Both the position numbers and the translations under genes were made by a program. DNA of 12,305 nucleotides from Chloroflexota bacterium (lineage in GTDB: Bacteria; Chloroflexota; Anaerolineae; Caldilineales; Caldilineaceae), in contig QEUY01000027.1 in the NCBI GenBank assembly GCA_003577365.1, positions 1-12,305 of the forward strand, read 5' to 3'. The notes beneath the pieces were generated by a model, which saw only the letters and a program-made list of their open reading frames with translations, did no database searches and was not told where the DNA came from. Below are positions 5,385-12,305 of this stretch, in pieces. Positions within the stretch are counted from its first letter, which is position 1, and every line of letters begins with the position of its first letter.

Positions 5385-7985
5385 CTATCCCAGATAGGGA
5401 GAAAGGAACAGCACTGCGTAGGTCACCGCCCAGACCGCGACCGCGCCGCACCAGTACCAAACCGTGTTGTTCACCGCCAAATGAGTCTGCGCCGTATAGC
5501 GCCCGCGCCAGGCCCAAAACTGCGTGAAGAGGCTCATCAGCAGCGCGCTGGCGAGCACGGCAAAGGCATAGCCCCCCATGACAAAGAAGATCGACCCGTA
5601 GGCGTTGGTCGCCCAATCGAAAGGCAGACCGGCAAAATGCAGGATCAACCCGGCCAGCCCGGCCGCGCCCAGCAAAAACGCCACGCCCAGCCCCAGCCGC
5701 AGCCCCACCTGGTTCTCGGCTTGGATGGCACGCCGCGCCCACAGCGCCGCGCCCACGCTGAGCAGCAGCGCCAGCGTGATCAGCCCCGGCCCGATCGGTT
5801 CCGGCAGGGGGATGTTGTCGGTCGGCCAGGTGGGATTCACCAGCCGGATATAGATATAGCTAAAGATAAAGCTCGCCAGGGCAATCCCGATGATCAGCAG
5901 CAGCAGCGCAATCGACCAGCGGCCCACGGCATAGCTGCCGCCGGTGCGCACGACGATCCCATGCTCGCGCTCGAAGGCATCGGCCTCGCTTTGCGACACC
6001 GTCACTTTATCCGGCCAGTGCCAGCCGATCAGCCCAAAGATCATGACCAAGATGCCCGTCAGCGCGATCATGCGCAGGGTAAAGATCTCGGCGGCAAAGA
6101 CCGTGATCAGCCCGAGCGCGGTGATGACAGGCCAGATCGACGGCCCCGCCACGCGGAAGATCTCCTGGGGGCGTGCGTCCACCGTCGAAGTCACCAGCGC
6201 GGCGCGCCAGGTCAGCGGCCAGCGCGACAGCGCCGCCACCAGCCGCTCGTCGCGTTCATTGCCGCCGTGTACCTGTTTTTGCTCCCAAAGCGGGTGGCGG
6301 CTGCGCACCAGCGGCAGCGCCGCAAACCCATAGTTGGGGGCCGGCGAGGTCGTGGCCCACTCCAGCGAATCGGCGTTCCAAGGGTCGTCGCCGGCCTTTG
6401 CGCCGCCGCGCAGGCTGGCGAAGAGGTTCACCAAGAACAGCCCCACGCCGATCAAGAGGATCGTCGCGCCCAGGGTGGAGAGCTGGTTGTAGATGTCCCA
6501 GCCAAAGCCCGGCTGATAGGTATAGACGCGCCGCGGCATCCCCAGCAGACCGACGATATGCATCGGGAAAAAGGTCAGATGCACGCCGATGAACATCAGC
6601 CAGAAATTCCACTGGCCCAGGCGTTCGCTCAACAGACGCCCGCTGAACTTGGGGAGCCAATAATAGAGCGCGGCGAAGATGGGGAAGACCGACCCGCCCA
6701 TCAAAACATAGTGCAGATGCGCCACGACGAAATAGGAGTCATGCACCTGCCAGTCAAACGGCACCGAGCCGACCATCACACCCGTGACGCCGCCCAAAAC
6801 GAAGATCACCAAAAAGCCAAAGACAAAGAGGAACGGGGTCTTCCAGACGGGCCGCCCGCTCCAGATCGTGGCGATCCAGGCGAAGACCTGCACCCCGGCG
6901 GGGAGGGCGATCAAAATGCTGGCGACCGAGAAAAAGGCCATGGCCGACTGGGGCAGCCCCACCGTGAACATATGGTGGACCCACAGCACAAAGCTCATAA
7001 AGCCTGTGCCCACCACTGCGGTCACGATCCAGGGGTAGCCCACCAGTGGGCGGCGGGCAAAGACCGGCACAATCATCGAGATCATGCCCGTGGCGGGGAT
7101 AAACTGGATATAGACCTCCGGGTGGCCGAAGATCCAGAAGATGTGCTGCCACAGCACCGGGCTGCCGCCCATCAGCGGGCTGAAGAACTGCGTGCCGATC
7201 TTGCGGTCCAGCTCCAGCAATAAGCTGCCCACCATGAGCGGCGTAAAGGCAAAGAGGATCGAAAAGGCCGTGACCAGCATCGCCCAGGCAAAGACCGGCA
7301 TCCGGCTCAGGGTCATGCCAGGCGCGCGCATCGACAAAATGGCGATGATGATCTCGACGCCGGCGGCAATGGCCGCCACCTCGGCCACGCCCAAGGCCAG
7401 CAGCCAAAAATCCATCGCCAGCCCCGGCGAAAACTCCAGCCCGCTCAACGGCGTATAGGCAAACCAGCCCGACGCCGGCACGGCGTTGAAGAGATAGCTG
7501 GCAAAAAAGAGGATGCCCCCCAAGATAAAGGTAAACCAGCTAAACGCGCCCAGCCGCGGAAAGGGCATCTCGCGGTTGCCGAGCATGAACGGCAGGATCA
7601 TGATGGCGAAGCCTTCCATCATCGGCACGACGAACAGAAACATCATGGTCGAGCCATGCATGGTAAACAGCTCGTTGTAACGCTGCGGCCCTACCAGGGT
7701 ATTCTCCGGCACCAGCAGTTGATAGCGCATCACCGCTGCCAACAGACCGGCGAGCAGAAAAAAGCCAAAACCTGTGCCCATGATGCGCTTGCCGATCTCG
7801 TCGTTTTGCAGCGCCTTGAACCAGCCGATCACCCCAGGCGGGTCGGCCCAGGTCTCTTTCAGCCTGCGCGAGGCGTCTGGCCCGGCGATCGCCACGTCTG
7901 CCTCGCCGGGGGTCAACCCCTCGACGGACGGCACCGCTTTGGGTGTGCGGCGTGGGCCGCGGCCTCGTTGTGCAGCTACTGCCAT
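5385..7985 (-). CDS. ctaD: Cytochrome c oxidase subunit I fused to a subunit III-like domain (caa3-type)
   Basis: 866 residues; fused I/III chains such as that of Thermus caa3 are about 790. This is the haem-copper core that reduces oxygen to water and pumps protons. Ligands visible: His110 in HGSTMMF (low-spin haem), His288 with Glu290 and Tyr292 in HPEVY (CuB and cross-linked Tyr, A1-type pattern), His337-His338 (CuB), and His423 and His425 in AHLHYVL (high-spin and low-spin haem). Subunit I ends near DPWNADSLEW (about 530-540). Two further helices lie at about 615-655, then a subunit III-like part (690-866). The D-channel region reads GNREMPFPRLGA, with Glu139 where Asp is usual. The III part lacks the usual HGxHV motif. 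AAGGAG is 8 bases before the ATG; subunit II ends 19 bases upstream. A polar N-terminal extension of about 50 residues precedes the core. Confidence 0.95.
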   Translation of the reverse strand: MAVAAQRGRGPRRTPKAVPSVEGLTPGEADVAIAGPDASRRLKETWADPPGVIGWFKALQNDEIGKRIMGTGFGFFLLAGLLAAVMRYQLLVPENTLVGPQRYNELFTMHGSTMMFLFVVPMMEGFAIMILPFMLGNREMPFPRLGAFSWFTFILGGILFFASYLFNAVPASGWFAYTPLSGLEFSPGLAMDFWLLALGVAEVAAIAAGVEIIIAILSMRAPGMTLSRMPVFAWAMLVTAFSILFAFTPLMVGSLLLELDRKIGTQFFSPLMGGSPVLWQHIFWIFGHPEVYIQFIPATGMISMIVPVFARRPLVGYPWIVTAVVGTGFMSFVLWVHHMFTVGLPQSAMAFFSVASILIALPAGVQVFAWIATIWSGRPVWKTPFLFVFGFLVIFVLGGVTGVMVGSVPFDWQVHDSYFVVAHLHYVLMGGSVFPIFAALYYWLPKFSGRLLSERLGQWNFWLMFIGVHLTFFPMHIVGLLGMPRRVYTYQPGFGWDIYNQLSTLGATILLIGVGLFLVNLFASLRGGAKAGDDPWNADSLEWATTSPAPNYGFAALPLVRSRHPLWEQKQVHGGNERDERLVAALSRWPLTWRAALVTSTVDARPQEIFRVAGPSIWPVITALGLITVFAAEIFTLRMIALTGILVMIFGLIGWHWPDKVTVSQSEADAFEREHGIVVRTGGSYAVGRWSIALLLLIIGIALASFIFSYIYIRLVNPTWPTDNIPLPEPIGPGLITLALLLSVGAALWARRAIQAENQVGLRLGLGVAFLLGAAGLAGLILHFAGLPFDWATNAYGSIFFVMGGYAFAVLASALLMSLFTQFWAWRGRYTAQTHLAVNNTVWYWCGAVAVWAVTYAVLFLSPYLG

Positions 7986-8004
7986 GCGCTTTGCTCCTTG
8001 AGAT

Positions 8005-9024
8005 CTAGTGCAGGCCTTCGAGATAGGCCAGCAGCGCCTGCAAATCGTCGCCGCTGATGGCCGTCGCGGGCATCAGATTGCCCGGTTTGATGTGCTGGGA
8101 ATCGACCACCCAGCCGCCCAGGTTGCCCCGGTTGTTGGGCAGCGCGCCTGCCCCCAGCGTCCGCCGGCTCGCCAGATGCGTCAGGTCGGGGCCGAGCCGC
8201 CCCGTGGCATCGGTGCCGGAGATGGTGTGACAATAGATACAGGAGCCGCCCAAAAAGACCTCCTGGCCGCGCGCCGCCAGGTCGTCGGCAGGGGGCCGCG
8301 CCGGCTGCTGCTGCCGGGCGACCCAGGCGTCATACTCTTCGGGGGGGACGGCGACCACCAGAAACTGCATCTTGGCGTGCTGCATTCCGCAAAACTCGGC
8401 GCACAGCCCCCAATAGTCGCCCGCGTGATCCGCCTCGATCCAAAAGACGTTCGTCTCGCCGGGGATCATATCGAGCTTGCCGTGCAGTTCGGGCACCCAA
8501 AACGAATGGATCACATCCTCCGAAAGCAGTTCGATCTTGACGGGCCGCCCCACCGGAATGTGGATCTCGTTGGCCGTGGTGATCTGCTGCGTGGGGTACT
8601 GCACTTCCCACCACCACTGGCGGCCAATCACGCGGATGGTGAGGTCGCCCGCTTTGGCAGGCAGCGACAGCGCCACCTGCGTGCTGACCGTAAACCCAAA
8701 GACCACCAGCAGGATCACAACCGTCAGCGTCACTCCAGCGGTCAAGATACGATTTCCGGTGCGACGTTCCTGTTCGTCGTACGCGCCCTGGCGACGGCTG
8801 CGCCGCAGCAGCGCCACGCCCAAAAAGCCCATGACGGCAAGATAGACCGCACCGCCCATCACAAAAAGCAGCCGCGACAGGCCGGCAATCTCGGCGGCGG
8901 CAGGTCCTTGCGGCTCCAGCGCCGAAGGTGCAGTGCTGCAACCGGCCAGGATTCCCAACAGCAGCGCGGCCCCGGCCAGCCGTACAGCACGTACCAGGGG
9001 GAGCGTGGGTAGCTTGTGGATCAT
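8005..9024 (-). CDS. ctaC: Cytochrome c oxidase subunit II with C-terminal cytochrome c domain (caa3-type)
   Basis: 339 residues. It accepts electrons at an outer-face haem and passes them through CuA to subunit I. A lipoprotein signal ends LAGC (Cys29). Two membrane helices follow, at about 51-73 and 93-117, then a cupredoxin domain with the aromatic patch WWW (137-139) and CuA ligands His173, Cys208, Glu210, Cys212, His216 and Met219. A cytochrome c domain follows with CIYCH (262-266) and Met318 as distal ligand. The complete ligand set indicates a working subunit. The start at 9024 has AGGAGAG just upstream and places the signal peptide at the N-terminus; the frame stays open upstream to 9138 but that extension has no ribosome site and would bury the signal. 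It is the first gene of the oxidase cluster, 158 bases after the YihY-like gene. Confidence 0.95.
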   Translation of the reverse strand: MIHKLPTLPLVRAVRLAGAALLLGILAGCSTAPSALEPQGPAAAEIAGLSRLLFVMGGAVYLAVMGFLGVALLRRSRRQGAYDEQERRTGNRILTAGVTLTVVILLVVFGFTVSTQVALSLPAKAGDLTIRVIGRQWWWEVQYPTQQITTANEIHIPVGRPVKIELLSEDVIHSFWVPELHGKLDMIPGETNVFWIEADHAGDYWGLCAEFCGMQHAKMQFLVVAVPPEEYDAWVARQQQPARPPADDLAARGQEVFLGGSCIYCHTISGTDATGRLGPDLTHLASRRTLGAGALPNNRGNLGGWVVDSQHIKPGNLMPATAISGDDLQALLAYLEGLH

Positions 9025-9088
9025 GGCTCTCCTATCGTCTGAGCACTCACCGTGCAGCGAATCGAACCGGCCACGGGTCGCGCCGGGC

Positions 9089-9114
9089 GAGCCGCCGCCC
9101 CGCGTTGCCGGCTC
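9089..9114 (-). promoter_or_regulatory. Hairpin in the presumed leader/promoter region of the oxidase cluster
   Basis: GAGCCG (9089-9094) and CGGCTC (9109-9114) can pair around a 14-base loop. The 158-base gap 9025-9182 should hold the promoter of the oxidase cluster if it is not read through from the YihY-like gene. I could not identify a convincing -35/-10 pair in it. Confidence 0.2.
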
Positions 9115-9182
9115 AGTCCAGGGCCAGGCCTGCGGCATCTCGAAAGCCGCCGGCCGCCTGAGGAGCTAACCTGCTCACGCAG

Positions 9183-10181
9183 TTACTTGCGGGTCGTTTC
9201 GTAGGGCACGGCGTAGCTGGTGGGCGTCAGTCGCACCCCGCGCCAGTTGGCATAGACCTGGATGAACTCGGCCCCGAAGAGGAAAATCTGGGCCGAATAA
9301 TAGATCCAGACCAAAATCACCACCAGCGCCCCCGCGGGGCCAAACGAACTGGCAATGGCGCTGTTGCCCAAGTACAGCCCGATCACATATTTGCCCAAGC
9401 CAAAGAGCAGGGCCGTCCCCGCCGCGCCCAACCACACATCGCGCCAGCGGATGGCGACGTCGGGCAGCACCTTGTAGATCAGGGCAAACAGCAACGTGAT
9501 GACCAGAAACGAGAGCAGAAAATTCAGGCCGCGGATCAGCAGGTCGACGTCAGGCATCAAAAACCCGATGGCGTTGGCCAGCGCGGCCAGCCAGGCGCTG
9601 AGGATCAGCGAAACCAGCAGCAGAAACCCCACGACCAAGATCATGGCGAACGAGAAGAAACGGGCGCGCAAGATGACCAAAAACCCCTTCTTGGGGTTGG
9701 GCCGTACCCCCCACACCTGGTTGAGCGCGCCCTGAAGCTGGGCAAACGCACCCGATGCGCCGACCAAGAGCGTGATCAGCCCGATCACCGTCGCACGCCA
9801 GCCGTCATGCTCGCGCAAGCCAATGTCCACCATCTGCTGGACAAGCTCCCCCCCCTGGCGGCCTACCAGGCCGGTGAACTGGCGCGTGATCTCCATCTGG
9901 GCGCGCGTGGTGCCCATATAAATGCTGGTCAGCCCGATCACGATGATCATGATCGGCGCCAGCGAGAAGACTGCGTAATAGGCCAACGCCGCAGCCAGCC
10001 GCTGGGCGTCGTCGGTGATCCAGCTCTGAACAGTGCTGCGCAGCAGCATCCACACCGTCTTGGTGTGGGAGCGGCGGCGGTCGGCCTTCTCTTGCCGCGC
10101 CTGCCCGGGGAGCGCCCGCTCGTGCGCCGAGCCGGGCAGATCGGGCGATCTTCGATTGCGCAGATCAGCCGTGGTGCTCAT
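9183..10181 (-). CDS. YihY/BrkB-family inner membrane protein
   Basis: 332 residues. Family members are six-helix membrane proteins once thought to be ribonuclease BN; their real function is not settled. Helices are predicted at about 62-89, 129-153, 173-198, 219-240, 250-272 and 281-306. Typical motifs are LAAALAYYAVFSLAPI (62-77), GALNQVWGV (151-159) and the C-terminal FGAEFIQVYA (302-311). The N-terminal 40 residues are basic, polar and probably cytoplasmic. The start at 10181 has no well-placed ribosome site (a GGGA run lies about 14 bases up), so the exact start is uncertain; Met45 is a possible alternative but would place the start close to the first helix. It precedes the oxidase genes on the same strand, 158 bases away, with no clear functional link. 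Confidence 0.88.
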   Translation of the reverse strand: MSTTADLRNRRSPDLPGSAHERALPGQARQEKADRRRSHTKTVWMLLRSTVQSWITDDAQRLAAALAYYAVFSLAPIMIIVIGLTSIYMGTTRAQMEITRQFTGLVGRQGGELVQQMVDIGLREHDGWRATVIGLITLLVGASGAFAQLQGALNQVWGVRPNPKKGFLVILRARFFSFAMILVVGFLLLVSLILSAWLAALANAIGFLMPDVDLLIRGLNFLLSFLVITLLFALIYKVLPDVAIRWRDVWLGAAGTALLFGLGKYVIGLYLGNSAIASSFGPAGALVVILVWIYYSAQIFLFGAEFIQVYANWRGVRLTPTSYAVPYETTRK

Positions 10182-10208
10182 GCTAGTGCTGCCCGTCCCT
10201 CTCTCTTC

Positions 10209-10238
10209 AAAGCTTCCAAGAAGAAAGCTTCCAAGAAG
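10209..10238. repeat. Perfect 15-bp tandem repeat containing two dyads, candidate operator
   Basis: AAAGCTTCCAAGAAG occurs twice without a gap (10209-10223 and 10224-10238). Each copy contains CTTCCAAGAAG, an inverted repeat CTTC-CAA-GAAG (10213-10223 and 10228-10238). The block ends 28 bases upstream of the YihY-like start codon, where a repressor or activator could act. Regulatory function is inferred from the symmetry and position. Confidence 0.5.
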
Positions 10239-10413
10239 CCCTTACAAGTTCCCCCCCAGGGTAACACACGGCTGCAAGCAATACCCCGCGTCACGTTAGG
10301 GGATCTAGGTACAGACGCAGATACAACTTTTTTCTATCCCCTCCTGTATCGTGCCTCTCTATCACAGCCCCTAGGCCGTCGCAAGCCGAACGCGTACGCT
10401 GGGGCGGGCATCG

Positions 10414-10436
10414 GCTGCGGGTCGATACCCGGCAGC
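10414..10436 (+). promoter_or_regulatory. Bulged hairpin in the leader of the fasciclin gene
   Basis: GCTGCGGGT (10414-10422) pairs with ACCC-G-GCAGC (10427-10436): a 9-bp stem with one bulged G and a CGAT loop, 52 bases before the start codon. No T-run follows, so it is not a terminator. It may stabilise or regulate the transcript, or be chance in GC-rich DNA. Confidence 0.25.
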
Positions 10437-10488
10437 GACAGACGCAACCAAGCAACGCCGGGCAGCGCGCCGGCTGGAGGATATCGCC

Positions 10489-11739
10489 ATGAACTATCGC
10501 CAATGGATGGCCGGTCTGCTGGCAACAGCTCTGGCGGCAACAGCCTTGCTCGCAGGCTGCCGCTCCACGGCCAACCCTGCGGGCGGCGAGACCACATCCC
10601 CCGCAGACCAAGCGCAGGCCGTGACGCCGGAACCGGGCACACTCTCGCTGGCAGCGGCAGTGCTGGCCCAGCCCGACCTCAGCACCCTAGGGTCGGCCCT
10701 GATCGCATCGGGACTTGCGCCCGAACTGGAGACCGGCGCCGCCTATACCTTGCTGGCTCCGACCGACGCCGCCTTTGAGGCGCTGCCGGACGGCCTGCTC
10801 GACCGGCTCTTCGACAACCCGGCGCTGCTGGCCGACCTGGTGCGCTATCACCTGATCCTGGGCGCGACCAGCGCCACCGACTTGGCCCAATTGGGGACGG
10901 CCACCACACTCCAAGGGGAAGCGGTGACGGTCACCCTCTCGTCCGCTGTCGACGTGACCGTCGACGGCGCGCAGGTGGTCGAGGCCGATATCGCGGCCAG
11001 CAACGGCGTGATCCACAAGATCGACCAAGTGCTGCTCCCCAGCACGGTGCAGGCCTTCGCCGCAGCCGCGCCGACCCCCACCGCGGTCGCCTCCTCGCCG
11101 CTGACGGCCACCGAGACCACGACCGGCACAAGCACCGGCGCGGGCGCAGTGCTGCTGCCTACGCTGACCCCCACGCCGGGCGCGGTGACCGGGACAGGCG
11201 TAATCACGACCGATGTGATTACGCCCACAGATGCCGTGACCAGCGCCGAAGGCGTGACCAGCGCGGCTCCCATCTCGCCTGTCGCGGTGGTGACGACCCT
11301 GGTCACGGTCACCACCACCAGCCGGCCCGACCAGACGATCGCCGAAGTTCTGGCCGCGCGGCCCGACCTCAGCGCCACGGCGACCGCGGTCGCCACCGCA
11401 GGCCTGGCCGAAGCCTTGGCTGAACCAGGCCCCTTTACCTTCTTTGCCCCCACCAACGCCGCCTTCGAACGGGTAGACCCCGCCGAACTGGATGCGCTGC
11501 TCAACGACAATGTGCGCCTGGCGCGCACCATGCAGTATCATGTCGTCGCCGACCGTGTGACGGTCAACGACCTGGCGCGGCTGGGCGCAGCCCTCTCGAC
11601 CCTGGGCCAGTCGATGACGGTCACCGTCGCCGCTGACGGCAGGCTGCTCGTCAACGGCGCACCCGTGCTCGAAAGCATCGAAACCGCCAACGGGATCATG
11701 CATGTGTTGGATGGCATCTTGATCCCGGCAGCCGAATAG
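10489..11739 (+). CDS. Lipoprotein with two fasciclin (FAS1) domains
   Basis: 416 residues. The signal peptide ends LAGC (Cys24), so the protein should be lipid-anchored on the cell surface. The first FAS1 domain (about 50-187) has YTLLAPTDAAFEALP (86-100), the RYHLI segment (119-123) and NGVIHKIDQVLLP (172-184). The second (about 281-414) has FTFFAPTNAAFERV (316-329), QYHVV (349-353) and NGIMHVLDGILIP (401-413). The linker (188-280) is rich in Thr, Pro, Val and Ala and looks like an extended stalk. The two domains appear to be an internal duplication: QPDLS...GLAPEL is echoed by RPDLS...GLAEAL. FAS1 domains usually mediate adhesion to cells or polymers. GGAGG (10476-10480) lies 8 bases before the ATG. 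The App1-like gene starts 5 bases after its stop, so the two are probably co-transcribed. Confidence 0.92.
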   Translation: MNYRQWMAGLLATALAATALLAGCRSTANPAGGETTSPADQAQAVTPEPGTLSLAAAVLAQPDLSTLGSALIASGLAPELETGAAYTLLAPTDAAFEALPDGLLDRLFDNPALLADLVRYHLILGATSATDLAQLGTATTLQGEAVTVTLSSAVDVTVDGAQVVEADIAASNGVIHKIDQVLLPSTVQAFAAAAPTPTAVASSPLTATETTTGTSTGAGAVLLPTLTPTPGAVTGTGVITTDVITPTDAVTSAEGVTSAAPISPVAVVTTLVTVTTTSRPDQTIAEVLAARPDLSATATAVATAGLAEALAEPGPFTFFAPTNAAFERVDPAELDALLNDNVRLARTMQYHVVADRVTVNDLARLGAALSTLGQSMTVTVAADGRLLVNGAPVLESIETANGIMHVLDGILIPAAE

Positions 11740-11744
11740 AACCG

Positions 11745-12305
11745 ATGTCAAAGCTCAAAACATTGCTCGCCCAACTTGGCTACCGCGCCGACAACCGTAT
11801 AGACGCCCTACGTGCGCGCCTGCGCAAGCGCCTGGGCTACAGCTATGCTCCCCTGCTGATCACCCCGTATCGAACCTATGGAACCGCCGGCGAGATCTTC
11901 GTGGCGGGCCGTGTCTTGGAGAACCGCGGCGATCTTGAGCCACAAGACGACGATTCGCTGTGGGACAACCTGGAGGCCATGTACCGCCGCTTCGCCTCGC
12001 GTGAGGTGCCCGGCGTGCGCCTCGCCGCACACTATGCCACCGCCAGCGCACAGACCGTCAGCGATGCCGAAGGCTACTACCAGACCAAGTTCCGGCTGCC
12101 CGCGGCCCTGACGCCGCCTGCGGGGTGGATCAAGGTGCGCATAGAGGCCGAGAACGCCGCCGACTACGCTCAGACCATCGCCCCGGTCGAAGCCGATGTG
12201 CTGATCCCGCCCGCCACGGCGCGCTATGGCGTCATCAGCGACATCGACGACACCGTGGTCGTGACCCATGCCCCGCATCTGCTCAAGATGGCGCGCATGG
12301 TCTTT
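11745..12305 (+). CDS. App1-like phosphatase (DUF2183), 5' part only
   Basis: The frame opens at ATG 11745 and is uninterrupted to the window end, giving 187 residues with the C-terminus missing. Near the cut end is YGVISDIDDTVVVTHAP with Asp166-x-Asp168-Asp169-Thr170, the haloacid-dehalogenase-like DxDxT site that opens the catalytic domain of App1 phosphatidate phosphatases. The preceding 160 residues contain a basic N-terminus and a beta-rich segment such as YYQTKFRLP, as in bacterial members. There is no signal peptide or membrane helix, so a cytoplasmic enzyme is likely. No good ribosome site precedes the ATG; the start lies 5 bases after the fasciclin stop, so translation may be coupled. 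Family members act on phosphatidate or related phosphoesters; the bacterial substrate is unknown. The domain call rests on the DIDDT motif and its surroundings. Confidence 0.82.
   Translation, partial: MSKLKTLLAQLGYRADNRIDALRARLRKRLGYSYAPLLITPYRTYGTAGEIFVAGRVLENRGDLEPQDDDSLWDNLEAMYRRFASREVPGVRLAAHYATASAQTVSDAEGYYQTKFRLPAALTPPAGWIKVRIEAENAADYAQTIAPVEADVLIPPATARYGVISDIDDTVVVTHAPHLLKMARMVF

Larger units (their letters stand above)
10182..10488. other. Divergent intergenic region between the YihY-like and fasciclin genes
   Basis: 307 bases with no supportable gene. It holds a perfect 15-bp tandem repeat near the YihY-like start, a run of seven C at 10251-10257, a T-rich patch near 10328-10333, and a bulged hairpin near the fasciclin start. 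It must contain promoters for both divergent genes, but I cannot place a good -35/-10 pair for either. No RNA gene was recognised. Confidence 0.6.

Noticed and set aside
5316..7223. Plus-strand open frame of 635 codons opposite the oxidase subunit I/III gene
   Set aside because: Highly polar His/Gln/Arg/Asp/Pro-rich translation, antisense to an oxidase gene with every metal ligand in place; a composition artefact.
9059..9068. tRNA T-loop-like sequence GGTTCGATTC on the minus strand upstream of subunit II
   Set aside because: The flanking bases do not form the 5-bp T-stem and no acceptor or anticodon arm can be drawn around it.
11041..11340. Low-complexity stretch with repeated GTGACCAGCG-like units in the fasciclin gene
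   Set aside because: Explained by the Thr/Val/Pro/Ala-rich protein linker; the units are irregular and in frame, so not a separate repeat element or CRISPR.
10687..11751. Minus-strand open frame of 354 codons opposite the fasciclin gene
   Set aside because: Gly/Arg-rich translation with no domain; the plus-strand frame has a lipoprotein signal, two FAS1 domains and a good ribosome site.
11808..12278. Minus-strand open frame of 156 codons near the right edge
   Set aside because: It overlaps the App1-like frame, which has the DIDDT motif and stays open to the window end; the minus frame shows no recognisable family.

Overview
The window is GC-rich (roughly 60-65% by eye) and densely coded. 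It looks like bacterial chromosome, most likely from a Chloroflexota (Anaerolineae/Caldilineae-like) organism. The hints are a fused cytochrome oxidase subunit I/III, a CuA subunit II carrying its own cytochrome c domain, several lipoprotein signals, and a fasciclin lipoprotein with a Thr/Pro/Val-rich stalk. This placement is an inference; no rRNA or other marker gene is present.

Layout. At the left edge is the tail of a plus-strand gene (1-73), then a hairpin and a palindrome. A long minus-strand series follows; read in its own direction, from right to left, it is: YihY/BrkB-like membrane protein (9183-10181); caa3 oxidase subunit II (8005-9024); fused subunit I/III (5385-7985); an unrecognised three-helix membrane protein (4940-5368); a monohaem cytochrome c lipoprotein (4467-4877); a membrane-anchored monohaem protein of the Haem_bd type (3958-4452); a Tat-exported small subunit of the sorbitol/gluconate dehydrogenase type (3222-3872); a GMC flavoprotein dehydrogenase (1588-3210); a family-4-like uracil-DNA glycosylase (892-1527); and a BON-domain protein (155-760). 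A 307-base divergent intergenic region (10182-10488) carries a perfect 15-bp tandem repeat. To its right, on the plus strand, are a double-fasciclin lipoprotein (10489-11739) and the start of an App1-like (DUF2183) phosphatase cut by the window end (11745-12305).

How the genes fit together. From subunit II to the GMC dehydrogenase, seven genes follow one another on one strand with gaps of 11-85 bases. This suggests a single respiratory module: a periplasmic or cell-surface flavoprotein oxidises an alcohol, polyol or sugar, and electrons pass through a C-x5-C-x3-C iron-sulfur site and one or two monohaem c-type proteins to the cytochrome c/CuA subunit and then to oxygen. The flavoprotein has no signal peptide and its small subunit has a twin-arginine signal plus lipobox, which fits piggyback export.

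The most unusual single gene is the glycosylase: it keeps the family-4 motifs but has no cysteine at all, so it cannot hold the 4Fe-4S cluster typical of that family. No tRNA, rRNA, CRISPR array, insertion sequence or phage gene was seen.
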